From positions 1 to 51,180 of the forward strand of contig JANOAR010000078.1 in NCBI GenBank assembly GCA_031411235.1: a stretch of DNA of 51,180 nt. Reading direction: 5' to 3'. Positions 42,554-50,977 of this stretch are shown piece by piece; position 1 is the stretch's first letter; each line of letters starts with the position of its first letter. Under the pieces are notes generated by a model. It saw only the letters and a list, made by a program, of their open reading frames with translations. It had not been told where the DNA came from and ran no database searches. Source of the DNA: JANOAR01 sp031411235. GTDB taxonomy: Bacteria; Verrucomicrobiota; Verrucomicrobiia; Verrucomicrobiales; Verrucomicrobiaceae. Made by a program: the position numbers and the translations under genes.

Positions 42554-43434
42554 AATCGAATCAACCCAACACGAGTAGCGAGGTGCGTATCGACGCCTGG
42601 AGCTTCGACCTCGGGGCCGCAGGCGACACCATAAAAAGTTATGCCGAGGCCTGCATTCAGCGTGTGGAGTCGAGTTGGGCCGACGGTGCCGATCTCGTTC
42701 TTTTCCCCGAGTACACCTGGGCTGGCCTAGAGCCGCTACTGCCCGTGGGTGCAGGCTTGCGTGGTGTTGCCGACGCTGTCAGCCAGTGTCTGCAGAGCCT
42801 GGTGCAGCGACTCAGCGTTGCTGGGAAAGCCGCCGTCCTCGGCTCCTCGCCCTACTACGACACCGCGACAGGCGAGCTGCGCAATCGAGCGCTGATTATC
42901 AACAGCGGCGAGTTGCTCTGGCAGGACAAGCTCTTCCTCACCCCGTGGGAGACAACCATCGTCCCGGGGGCTGAGTTACGCGTATTCGAGTGCCAAGGCT
43001 TACGCGTCGCGGTGCTCATCTGCCTCGACATCGAAGTGCCGGAACTCAGCGTCATGCTGCGCGGGCAAGCCATCGACCTCATCCTCGTGCCCAGTGCTAC
43101 CGAGGCTTTGCTAGGCTGCGAGCGCATCAATCGCTGCGCCTCCGCTCGTGCCGTGGAGTTGGGCTGCACCGTGGTCGTGAGTCCATTGGTGGGGCGCTGC
43201 GCCTCCGAGTTAGTGGATGAAAATCTGGGCAAACTCGCCGTGTACTTGCCTTCCCAGGAATGCTTTCGCGAGGATGCACGGCAAACCTCCAGCGAGCTAC
43301 TGCGGCATGGTTTTCACTGCCTGAGTCACACGATCTGCCGCCACAAACTCAGCAAAACACGGCAACGAAAAGCCGAAACGAATCCCGCGCATTTGGCCAA
43401 AGCCTTCACCTCGCGCGAAATCAGACTTGTGTAG
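42550..43434 (+). CDS. Carbon-nitrogen hydrolase (nitrilase superfamily)
   Basis: A 294-residue amidohydrolase of the nitrilase superfamily. The catalytic triad is complete: Glu54 (LVLFPEYTWAG), Lys127 (LLWQDKLFLTPWE) and Cys158 (VAVLICLDIEVPE). The EYTWAGLEP and PSATEALLGCERINR segments fit the subgroup found with GNAT partners. It probably hydrolyses an amide or carbamoyl bond in an amino-acid-like compound, with the acetyltransferase upstream. The start at 42550 is chosen for the ATGA coupling. Confidence 0.92.
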   Translation: MKSNQPNTSSEVRIDAWSFDLGAAGDTIKSYAEACIQRVESSWADGADLVLFPEYTWAGLEPLLPVGAGLRGVADAVSQCLQSLVQRLSVAGKAAVLGSSPYYDTATGELRNRALIINSGELLWQDKLFLTPWETTIVPGAELRVFECQGLRVAVLICLDIEVPELSVMLRGQAIDLILVPSATEALLGCERINRCASARAVELGCTVVVSPLVGRCASELVDENLGKLAVYLPSQECFREDARQTSSELLRHGFHCLSHTICRHKLSKTRQRKAETNPAHLAKAFTSREIRLV

Positions 43435-43465
43435 CCTTGCCGAATTGAATATTCAGGAAGCTCTT

Positions 43466-43882
43466 ATGGGACTCATATCTGAATTCAAAACGTTCGTATC
43501 CAAGGGCAATGTCGTTGACCTCGCTGTTGGTGTTATCATTGGTGGTGCCTTTGGAAAAATTGTCGAGTCGATGGTCAAAGATGTCATCACGCCCCTCATC
43601 GGCAAATGCGGTGGAATGCCTGATTTTTCAGGCCTTGCCATCGGTGCCACCAAAGTGATGAAGGATGGTAAAGAGGTGCTCGAAGGCGGCATCATGATTG
43701 GCAATTTCCTCAATGCGGCCATCGCGTTCCTCATCCTCGCCGCCATCGTATTCTTCATGATCGTGAAGCCGATGAACGCGATGATGGCCAAGATGAATCC
43801 ACCGCCAGCGCCCGGCACTCCGCCGCCGCCGCCTGCCGACATCGTTCTGCTCACCGAGATACGTGATCTGCTGAAGAAGTAG
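43466..43882 (+). CDS. mscL: Large-conductance mechanosensitive channel MscL
   Basis: A 138-residue homopentameric stretch-activated channel that releases solutes on hypo-osmotic shock. N-terminal amphipathic helix MGLISEFKTFVSKGNVVDLA leads into TM1 with the pore-gating VDLAVGVIIGGAFGKIV; TM2 is NFLNAAIAFLILAAIVFFMI; the C-terminal bundle ends LLTEIRDLLKK. A Pro-rich linker PPPAPGTPPPPPAD replaces the usual short linker. The start at 43466 is clear; the longer frame overlaps the nitrilase gene. Confidence 0.97.
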   Translation: MGLISEFKTFVSKGNVVDLAVGVIIGGAFGKIVESMVKDVITPLIGKCGGMPDFSGLAIGATKVMKDGKEVLEGGIMIGNFLNAAIAFLILAAIVFFMIVKPMNAMMAKMNPPPAPGTPPPPPADIVLLTEIRDLLKK

Positions 43883-43945
43883 TGCCACCGCACTTCATGA
43901 AATGCACTGGGCAACCGGCCCGTAGTGGCTGGCTACTGCTCGCCC

Positions 43946-46276
43946 ATGAAAAACTTCATTGCCCTCCTGCTACTGACATCAAGCCTCTACGCAGAGGACT
44001 GGCCGCAGTTCAGGGGCGGCAATGCGAGTGGGGTATCCTCTAGCAAAGGTCTGCCGCTCGACTTTTCAGCGGACAACAAGGTCGCGTGGAAGGCGAAGCT
44101 CGGGGACGGCATCGCCTCGCCGGTGGTGATGAAGGGGCGCGTCTTCACCACGGCCATGGTGGGCGAGCAAAAGCTGGCGGTGTTCGGCCTCGACGCCACC
44201 AGCGGCAAGCAACTCTGGCGCAGTGAATTCGAGACCGGCAAGCTGCCGCGTATCACACCGCCGAACAGCCATGCGTCATCGACACCCGCTGCGGATGACG
44301 AGCGCGTGTATGTCTATTTTAGCACCATCGGCATCATCGCTTTCGATGCGGCGACGGGCAGCGAAGCCTGGCGTTATGCGATGCCGAAGCCCGCTTATTT
44401 GATGGACTGGGGTGCGGCTTCATCGCCCATCGTGCATGAGGGTATGGTGATCTTTTGCCAGGACGATGACCTCACGCCCTTCCTCGTTGCTGTCGATGCG
44501 AAGACTGGCAAAGAGAAGTGGAAGACACCGCGCAAGGACATGCTCGCAGGTTATGCGCTGCCGGTGATCTGCGAGGCCAATGGCCGCACCGACTTGGTCA
44601 TCGCGGGCAGCGGCAAGCTCAAGGGTTATGACCCCGCGACGGGCAAGGAGTTGTGGACGTGCAACACGCTGCTGCGCACCATCATGACCTCGCCCGTGGT
44701 GCATGATGGCGTCATCTACATCGCCGTGCAGAGCTATGGTGACGGCACGCGCACGCTGAAGCACGCTCTTCTCGAATGGCTCGACACCAACCAAGATGGC
44801 ATCCTTTCGCGCGACGAAATGCCGAAGGAATTCCACGAGCGCTTCGACATCTCCGACAAGAATAAGGACGGCAAGATCGGCCCCGACGAGATCGACACCG
44901 CCTTCCAAAGTCCCGATAACATGGCGGCTGGCGGCAACATCATCCAAGCCATCAAAGGCGGTGGCACTGGCGATGTGACGAAGACCCATGTGCTCTGGAA
45001 CATTGGCCCCAAGTCACCATCGAATCTGTCTTCGCCACTGCTTTATAACAACCGCCTCTACCTCGTGAAGAGCGGCGGCTTGGCCAGTTGTTACGATGCG
45101 AAGGACGGCAAGACGCTGTGGGAGCGCAGCCGTTTGGGCAACTTCGGCGACTACTTCGCCTCGCCCATCGCTGCTGACGGCAAAGTGTATATCGCAGGCA
45201 AGAATGGCTTCATCGTGGAACTCAAAGACGGCCCCGAACTCAAGGTGCTGGGCAAGCACGACATCGGCGAAGAGATCATTGCCACGCCCGCCATCGCCGA
45301 TGGCCGCCTCTTCATCCGTACGCGCGAGAATTTACTCTGCGTGGCAGATAGCACATCGCCGTCGTTGGTTTCCAACGAGAGCCCCGTTGTGATGCCGAAG
45401 GCCACCGAAATCACCTCGCAGCCGTCGAGCGCATCGCGTGTGTGGAATGGCTACACGGGCAACGCTCTCGGCCAGGAATCGTGGAGCGATGAGGATCTCG
45501 ACAAGCGGCTTCAGCAGCTCTTGAAGCTCAAATATACCGCCGTTGCTATACCGAAGACGGTGTCGCCTTTCACGCCTATTGCCGTTGATGGGGACACCCC
45601 AGGCCGCAAAGCCTTCGGAGGTGCCAAGACCTTCGAGAACCCCGACGTGGAGGCCATCACAGCTCGCTTCCGTGAGAAGGCCACCAAGCTCGGTTTTGAA
45701 GTCGTCACTGCCGAACCCGTGCAAGGTTCGGTGCTTCCGCAGATGGAGTTCACCGATGAGAAAACCTTGAGCGATCTGGTCACGCCGATGTGCGGCGAAG
45801 GTGTTGCGGAGCGCCTGTGGAAAGGGTTTCAAGCCATCGGCCAGGCCGCACAACTCATCGCCCAAAACGACCCGAAGCTCGGGGTGCCTGCGCCAGACAT
45901 GCTGCTTCGTCATCTGAACTACAAGGCCGCGCTTCCCGACTGGCTCACGCAGGTCAAGACGCTCTACGCCAGCGCCATGAACGAGATGTATCGCGCCAAC
46001 ACCCGCGCCCGCGAAGGCTCGCGCAGCCTCACGCTCTATCACGCCAAGCGTCTGGAGTTCACGTTCCATTTTGTCAGTGCCATCGAGTCGCTCTACAAGG
46101 CGCACGATCCCGCCTTGCGCGCTGAGTCGCTCGAAGCCGCGATGGACTCCATCTATAACGCGCTGAACTCTCAGTCGGACGTGGCGCGCGACGCCAGTGA
46201 TCGGGGCGTGATCGCGCTGTTGAATGAGCATGGCTATCGCGCGCTGACCCAAGTCATCAAGGCTGAGAAGAAGTAA
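43946..46276 (+). CDS. Exported PQQ-like beta-propeller protein with EF-hands
   Basis: A 776-residue exported protein. Signal peptide MKNFIALLLLTSSLYA, then an eight-bladed PQQ-like propeller with repeated tryptophan-docking motifs (DWPQFRGGNASGVS, FDAATGSEAWRYAMP, VDAKTGKEKWKTP, YDPATGKELWTCN). An EF-hand pair interrupts the propeller around residues 282-320: DTNQDGILSRDE and DKNKDGKIGPDE, both with full calcium-ligand patterns. The C-terminal 280 residues are helical and unassigned. The SDR gene starts 3 bp after the stop, so the two are co-transcribed. A periplasmic sugar or alcohol oxidation pathway is plausible, not shown. Confidence 0.88.
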   Translation: MKNFIALLLLTSSLYAEDWPQFRGGNASGVSSSKGLPLDFSADNKVAWKAKLGDGIASPVVMKGRVFTTAMVGEQKLAVFGLDATSGKQLWRSEFETGKLPRITPPNSHASSTPAADDERVYVYFSTIGIIAFDAATGSEAWRYAMPKPAYLMDWGAASSPIVHEGMVIFCQDDDLTPFLVAVDAKTGKEKWKTPRKDMLAGYALPVICEANGRTDLVIAGSGKLKGYDPATGKELWTCNTLLRTIMTSPVVHDGVIYIAVQSYGDGTRTLKHALLEWLDTNQDGILSRDEMPKEFHERFDISDKNKDGKIGPDEIDTAFQSPDNMAAGGNIIQAIKGGGTGDVTKTHVLWNIGPKSPSNLSSPLLYNNRLYLVKSGGLASCYDAKDGKTLWERSRLGNFGDYFASPIAADGKVYIAGKNGFIVELKDGPELKVLGKHDIGEEIIATPAIADGRLFIRTRENLLCVADSTSPSLVSNESPVVMPKATEITSQPSSASRVWNGYTGNALGQESWSDEDLDKRLQQLLKLKYTAVAIPKTVSPFTPIAVDGDTPGRKAFGGAKTFENPDVEAITARFREKATKLGFEVVTAEPVQGSVLPQMEFTDEKTLSDLVTPMCGEGVAERLWKGFQAIGQAAQLIAQNDPKLGVPAPDMLLRHLNYKAALPDWLTQVKTLYASAMNEMYRANTRAREGSRSLTLYHAKRLEFTFHFVSAIESLYKAHDPALRAESLEAAMDSIYNALNSQSDVARDASDRGVIALLNEHGYRALTQVIKAEKK

Positions 46277-46279
46277 GCC

Positions 46280-47059
46280 ATGCCCGTCCTTGATCGATTC
46301 AAACTGACGGGACGCCGCGCCTTGATCACGGGTGGATCGCGTGGACTCGGCTTGGAGATGGCGAGGGCGCTGGGTGAAGCCGGTGCGGAGTTGGTCATCG
46401 CAGGATCAGATGAAGCGCATCTGCAAGCAGCCTCTGAAACCTTGCGCGGTGAAGGCTTGAGTGTGAGCACGATCCAAGCCGACCTCTCCAAGACCGCCGA
46501 GGCTGAGCGGCTTTGTGAGGTCGTGCTGCGCGACTTTCCCTCTATCGACATCCTCATCAACAACGTCGGTGGTCGTCGCATCAACACGCCCACCGAAGAC
46601 CTCGCGCTCGAAGACTGGCAGCGCATCCTTGACCTCAATCTCACCCAGGCATTCATCCTCACGAAGCGCTTTGGTGCCGCGATGATCCCGCGTGGCTGGG
46701 GCCGCATCATCAACATCTCTTCCATCAACGCGATCTGGCCTGGCAAAGCGATGCGTGGCCGCAGCTACGAGACCTCGAAAGCCGCGCTGACCATGTTGAC
46801 CAAAGCCGTCGCCGCCGACTGGGCCGTGCATGGCATCACGGTGAACGCCATCGCCCCCGGCCCCTTCCTCACCGATGCCAACCAACGCTGGATTGGCGAG
46901 CGGCCCGAGTTTGAAGGCGAAGTCGCCAGCAGTATCCCCATGGGCCGCTGGGGCCGCCCCGATGAGATCGCCCCGCTCGCCCTCTACCTCGCCAGCAACG
47001 CCAGCAGCTACATGACCGGCAGTGTTCTCGTCATTGATGGTGGCAAGCTGCTCTGGTGA
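46280..47059 (+). CDS. Short-chain dehydrogenase (gluconate 5-dehydrogenase-like)
   Basis: A 259-residue SDR. Cofactor motif TGGSRGLG, NNVGG (ILINNVGGRRIN), catalytic Ser in INISSINAIWPGKAM, and YETSK for Tyr/Lys are all present. C-terminal MGRWGRPDEIAPLALYLASN and YMTGSVLVIDGG are typical of gluconate/sugar-acid dehydrogenases. It follows the PQQ/EF-hand gene by 3 bp, implying an operon. Substrate not determinable. A second SDR at 25285 is a separate, more distant paralogue. Confidence 0.9.
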   Translation: MPVLDRFKLTGRRALITGGSRGLGLEMARALGEAGAELVIAGSDEAHLQAASETLRGEGLSVSTIQADLSKTAEAERLCEVVLRDFPSIDILINNVGGRRINTPTEDLALEDWQRILDLNLTQAFILTKRFGAAMIPRGWGRIINISSINAIWPGKAMRGRSYETSKAALTMLTKAVAADWAVHGITVNAIAPGPFLTDANQRWIGERPEFEGEVASSIPMGRWGRPDEIAPLALYLASNASSYMTGSVLVIDGGKLLW

Positions 47060-47117
47060 ATGGCTGAAGAGTCGCAGTTTGGGCGCTGGCCTGACACATT
47101 TAACTCAGGTGGAATTC

Positions 47118-47133
47118 TGGCACGGTGTCTGCT
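47118..47133 (+). promoter_or_regulatory. Sigma-54 (-24/-12) promoter candidate
   Basis: TGGCACGGTGTCTGCT matches the RpoN consensus TGGCAC-N5-TTGCW with a single mismatch and the exact GG-N10-GC spacing (GG 47119-47120, GC 47131-47132). Transcription would start near 47144, about 115 bases before the outer-membrane barrel gene. An enhancer-binding activator would be needed; none is in the window. Confidence 0.5.
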
Positions 47134-47258
47134 TTATAACTTTTTTGACTCACAGTAAGTCTGCAGGTTTGCGGAATTACAGCTTAGCGGCTTAAATTCT
47201 CGACTGGTAGCCAACTGTGGTGCCTTAACAACAACACACCCTAACGAACTCAATACAC

Positions 47259-48026
47259 ATGAAAGCATCTGCACTACTCGCCGCGATCGCCCTCCTCACT
47301 GCTCCCGCAGTCCAGGCTGGTGTTACCTCTGCTAAAACCTCCGCCCCAGTCGCTCCTCCAGAGGCAGCACCCCTGGGTATCTCTGCTACCATCGGCTATG
47401 AGTCCGCCTACATCTTCCGTGGCGTGAAATATGGCGATAACCTCCTCGAAGGCAGCCTGACCATCCCTGTGAAGCTGAGCGACAAGCTCACCTTTACCTT
47501 TGCTCCTTGGTTCGGCGGCCTTGCTGACGACGACTACAATGAACTCGATCTCGTCGCCTCCCTCGGCTACGACACCGGATTCGGCACCCTCAGCGTCGGC
47601 TATACGTGGTACTACTATGATTTCTCCGGCTTTGATACCAGCGAGCCCTTCGTCAGCTTTGCCAAGAGCTTTGGCCCTGTGAACTGGAGCATCGGTGCTT
47701 ACCTTGACACCAATGCTAACGGTGGTGACCTCTATGCCAACAAAGGTGGCAGCGAAGGCTACTACTTCGAAACAGCCGTCGAAGTCCCCCTGAAAGTCAA
47801 TGACATGCTCACGATCATCCCTTCGGCGAAGATCAGCTATGGCACTGACTACTACGGTGTGGATGGCTTCAACAATGTGCTCCTCAAGGTCAGTGCGCCT
47901 ATCGCAGTGACCTCGTCCTTCACGGTGGCTCCCTTCATCGCGGCCTCCTTCGCGATCGACAGCCTCAGCGACCTCGGTGTTGATGATTACCTCGTGGGCG
48001 GCGCGATGCTGACCTACACGTTCTAA
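47259..48026 (+). CDS. Outer-membrane beta-barrel protein
   Basis: A 255-residue outer-membrane protein. Signal peptide MKASALLAAIALLTAPAVQA, an Ala/Pro linker, then alternating amphipathic strands starting LGISATIGYESAYIFRGVKY and ending GGAMLTYTF with the C-terminal Phe needed for BAM insertion. The YESAYIFRG phrase recurs in a family of small barrels whose role is unclear. It stands alone between a sigma-54-type promoter and two strong terminators, so it is a well-insulated single gene, likely highly expressed and conditionally controlled. Confidence 0.85.
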   Translation: MKASALLAAIALLTAPAVQAGVTSAKTSAPVAPPEAAPLGISATIGYESAYIFRGVKYGDNLLEGSLTIPVKLSDKLTFTFAPWFGGLADDDYNELDLVASLGYDTGFGTLSVGYTWYYYDFSGFDTSEPFVSFAKSFGPVNWSIGAYLDTNANGGDLYANKGGSEGYYFETAVEVPLKVNDMLTIIPSAKISYGTDYYGVDGFNNVLLKVSAPIAVTSSFTVAPFIAASFAIDSLSDLGVDDYLVGGAMLTYTF

Positions 48027-48050
48027 TTCTCTTCAAAAGAAGAGCCCCAT

Positions 48051-48089
48051 GAAGACGGGCAGCGCTGTGGTTGGTGCCTGCCCGTCTTC
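48051..48089 (+). terminator. Hairpin after the outer-membrane gene
   Basis: Perfect 12-bp stem GAAGACGGGCAG / CTGCCCGTCTTC with a 15-base loop (48063-48077), followed by TCTTTGATC. The T-tract is weak, but the stem is strong. It lies 24 bp after the stop of the barrel gene. Confidence 0.7.
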
Positions 48090-48101
48090 TCTTTGATCAT
48101 T

Positions 48102-48139
48102 GCCCGGTAAGCGCAGGTTGTCGCTTACCGGGCTTTTTA
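48102..48139 (+). terminator. Rho-independent terminator
   Basis: Perfect 12-bp stem GCCCGGTAAGCG / CGCTTACCGGGC, 8-base loop, directly followed by TTTTTAT. This is the best intrinsic terminator in the window and a second stop behind the barrel gene. Confidence 0.9.
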
Positions 48140-48221
48140 TTGCCTAACACTCTGCGTCTTGGCGTTCGGGTTTAATCCCCGCCTCAGTGATCCATCGTGA
48201 AGCGAAAGGCTAGGCGGCGTC

Positions 48222-49673
48222 ATGCGTTCTTGGCTTCTCATGCTTCGCCCCATCCTTGCCTTACTCTGCCTCACAAATTTCTGCGCCGCCGACTGGGCGC
48301 ACACGGAACTCCGTCGCTTCAAAGCTGATGAAGCCACGCAAGGTGTCGCCGTCGATGCGCAGCACTTTTATGCGATCACCAACCATGCGATTGGCAAGTA
48401 TCGCAAAGATAATGGCGAGCGCTTGGGCGGCTGGGATGGCGGTAAGGGCGGGCGCATCAAGCACCTGAATGCAGGCGTGGTGCTCGATGGGAAGCTCTAC
48501 TGTGCGCAATCGAACTTCCCTGCGCTGCCCGAGCAAAGCTCGGTCGAGATTTGGGACACAACGACGATGCAACCGCTCGACGCGCATCACTTCGAGACGC
48601 CGCCTGGCTCATTGACGTGGGTGGATCAGCGCGATGGCTTTTGGTTCGCCTGTTTTGCGCACTACAAAAAGACCAGCGACCCTGCGCTGTCGTGTGTAGT
48701 GAAGTATGACGCCCAGTGGCGTGAGTTGATGCGCTGGACGTTCCCAGCGGCGTTGATTCAACGTTTCGCAGGCAACAGCAGTTCCGGCGGTGCGTTCGGT
48801 TTTGAGGGGCATTTGTTCGTCACGGGGCATGATGCGGCGGAGCTATATGAACTCGAAGTGCCAGCCAATGGTGGTGAGTTGACTTGGCTCGCGACGATTC
48901 CCATCAGCTCGGCGGGCCAAGCCTTTGCCTGGGATCGCAGCGATGATGGTGTGCTGTATTCGATTCAGCGGAAGACGAAGGAAGTGATCGCGTCGCGTCT
49001 CTCAGCATCGGCTGCGAGTTGGGTGACATTATTCGATGGCAAGAGTTTTGCGGGGTGGGAGCACAAGGGCAACTGGGTCATCGAAGACGGTGCCTTTTAT
49101 CGCAAGGCGGAGGGCGGTTCCTTGACCTACACAGTGCAAACCGTGCCGGATGATTTCGAGCTGCGCTTCGAGTGGAAGGTGTCGAAGGGCTGCAACAGCG
49201 GCGTGTACTATCGGCCTGCGCAATATGAGTATCAGGTGCTCGACAATGGGGGCAGTCCGTATGGTGAGAACCCGCGCCAGGCTGCCGCGTCGCTGTTCTT
49301 CTGCATGGCTCCGTCGAAGGATGCAACCAAAGCACTGGGCGAGTGGAACGAAGGGCGCGTGGTGTGCAAGGGCAGCGTGATTCAACATTGGCTCAATGGC
49401 GAGAAGGTGATCGACTTCGACTACACCGACCCGAAATGGGCAACGGAGGTCGAGTTGCTGCGCATCCGTGGTGCCAATCTTAGCGCACGCGGTGGCAAGC
49501 TGTGGCTCCAAGATCACGGTGCGGATGTGTGGTTCCGTGCGTTGCGTTGGCGCGTGATCCCTAGGAACGAGCTACTCACGCGCTCCGACTTCACACCGAT
49601 GCCGATTCCTCCTGCGGCGCTGGAGAAGGAAAAGGCACGGGTGCAGCAGATGCTGAAGGCGAAAAAGAAGTAA
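48222..49673 (+). CDS. Exported propeller plus DUF1080 (3-keto-disaccharide hydrolase-like) protein
   Basis: A 483-residue exported two-part protein. Signal peptide MRSWLLMLRPILALLCLTNFCA. Residues about 25-260 are a propeller-like domain (LRRFKADEATQGVAVDAQHF, LWDTTT-type turns, SGGAFGFEGHLFVTGHD). Residues about 265-460 are a DUF1080/LamG-like sandwich: WVTLFDGKSFAGWEHKGNWV, LRFEWKVSKGCNSGVYYRPA, EYQVLDNGG and GEWNEGRVVCKGSVIQHWLN, the classic motifs of the family now linked to 3-keto-disaccharide hydrolysis. The fusion with an N-terminal propeller is less common than free DUF1080. The C-terminal tail is Lys-rich. Confidence 0.88.
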   Translation: MRSWLLMLRPILALLCLTNFCAADWAHTELRRFKADEATQGVAVDAQHFYAITNHAIGKYRKDNGERLGGWDGGKGGRIKHLNAGVVLDGKLYCAQSNFPALPEQSSVEIWDTTTMQPLDAHHFETPPGSLTWVDQRDGFWFACFAHYKKTSDPALSCVVKYDAQWRELMRWTFPAALIQRFAGNSSSGGAFGFEGHLFVTGHDAAELYELEVPANGGELTWLATIPISSAGQAFAWDRSDDGVLYSIQRKTKEVIASRLSASAASWVTLFDGKSFAGWEHKGNWVIEDGAFYRKAEGGSLTYTVQTVPDDFELRFEWKVSKGCNSGVYYRPAQYEYQVLDNGGSPYGENPRQAAASLFFCMAPSKDATKALGEWNEGRVVCKGSVIQHWLNGEKVIDFDYTDPKWATEVELLRIRGANLSARGGKLWLQDHGADVWFRALRWRVIPRNELLTRSDFTPMPIPPAALEKEKARVQQMLKAKKK

Positions 49674-49711
49674 CGGCATCGAACCGTTCGTGGTAGGCAC
49701 TCGCTTCAACC

Positions 49712-50977
49712 ATGACCACACGTCGCCACTTTATCTCCGCTGTCACCGCCGCTATGGGCGGTACCGTCCTCGCTGCTGGTAAACCCAAGACCATCTTGCT
49801 GAAGTCGGCCTGGGATACGGTCAACATTGGCGACATCGGCCACACGCCGGGCACGCTGCGCATCCTGGAAAAACATCTGCCCGAGGTTCATGTTATGGTA
49901 TGGGCCGCCAAACTGAATGACCGCGTCAAGGCACTGCTTCAGCAGCGTTTTCCCAGGGTGGAAATCATTCAAGGCAGCCTCACCAAAGACGATGCCCAAG
50001 GCCAAGCCCTGAAGGCCGCCTTCGCTCGCGCCGACGTGTGCATCCACAACTCGGGCATGGGGCAGGACACCAGCTTCATGGCCTACTGCCTCAAGATTGG
50101 CAAACCCTTCGGCCTCTATGGGCAATCGTATTTCCAGAATTTTGTCGAAGGCGAAACAGGCCTCAAAAACATCGAACTACTCAATCATGCGGCCTTCGTT
50201 TATTGCCGCGAAAGCAAGACGCTCGACATCCTCAAAACCGCAGGGGTGAAGACGCCCGTGCTCGAGTTCGCGCCGGATGGCTGTTTCGGCATTGATGTGC
50301 GTGACGATGCTCGTGCGCTGCCTTTCATGGAAAAATGCGGGCTTGTGGAGCGCAAGTTCATCACCATCCAACTGCGCACCAACACCGCCAAAATCCCCGG
50401 CGTAGATGATACGCGCAGGCCTTCGCTCAATCCCTTGCATCCTTCGCCCGCGCAGATCGCCGATGATGAACGCCGCGCTGCGGTGTATCGCGAACTCATC
50501 ACCGAGTGGGTCAAGAAGACAGGCTACAAGGTGCTCATCGCACCGGAAGTGGAGAAGGAGATGGCACACAACAAGCGCTTGCTGTTCGACCCCATGCCCG
50601 ATGACATCAAAGCTAACATCGTGAACCTAGAGACCTTCTGGAATGCGGATGAGGCGGCGTCCGTCTTCGCTCGCGCACACACCTGCGTCTGCCACGAGCC
50701 GCATTCATTGATCATCGCGCTGGCCAATGGCACACCGATCATCCACACCTACTCCGAGTTTCACAGCCCGAAGTGCTGGATGTTCAAGGACATCGGCTTG
50801 CCTGAGTGGCTGCTAGAGTTTGACTCCACGCCTGCCACAAAAATGGCGGAAACCCTGCTCGCCATCCACGAAGACTACAACGGTGCGCTGGCAAAGGTGA
50901 AGAAGGCGATGGACTTCGTGCATCAGCGTGGGGCGACTACCATGGCGCGAGTGCAGCAAGTTCTAGCGGCATCGTGA
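49712..50977 (+). CDS. Tat-exported polysaccharide pyruvyl transferase-like protein
   Basis: A 421-residue protein of the polysaccharide pyruvyl transferase family (PF04230). Family phrases include WDTVNIGDIGHTPGTLRILE at the start, ADVCIHNSGMGQDTSFMAYC, FGLYGQSYFQNFV, FAPDGCFGIDVRDDA and CVCHEPHSLIIALANGTPII. The N-terminus MTTRRHFISAVTAAMGGTVL AAG carries a twin-arginine motif, so Tat export is predicted. That is odd, since PEP-using pyruvyl transferases work in the cytoplasm; the protein may do a different reaction outside. The 3' end of this gene is repeated in inverted orientation at the window end. Confidence 0.82.
   Translation: MTTRRHFISAVTAAMGGTVLAAGKPKTILLKSAWDTVNIGDIGHTPGTLRILEKHLPEVHVMVWAAKLNDRVKALLQQRFPRVEIIQGSLTKDDAQGQALKAAFARADVCIHNSGMGQDTSFMAYCLKIGKPFGLYGQSYFQNFVEGETGLKNIELLNHAAFVYCRESKTLDILKTAGVKTPVLEFAPDGCFGIDVRDDARALPFMEKCGLVERKFITIQLRTNTAKIPGVDDTRRPSLNPLHPSPAQIADDERRAAVYRELITEWVKKTGYKVLIAPEVEKEMAHNKRLLFDPMPDDIKANIVNLETFWNADEAASVFARAHTCVCHEPHSLIIALANGTPIIHTYSEFHSPKCWMFKDIGLPEWLLEFDSTPATKMAETLLAIHEDYNGALAKVKKAMDFVHQRGATTMARVQQVLAAS

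Noticed and set aside
45332..46252. 306-residue minus-strand frame
   Set aside because: It is a shadow of the PQQ/EF-hand gene, which has clear repeats and motifs on the plus strand.
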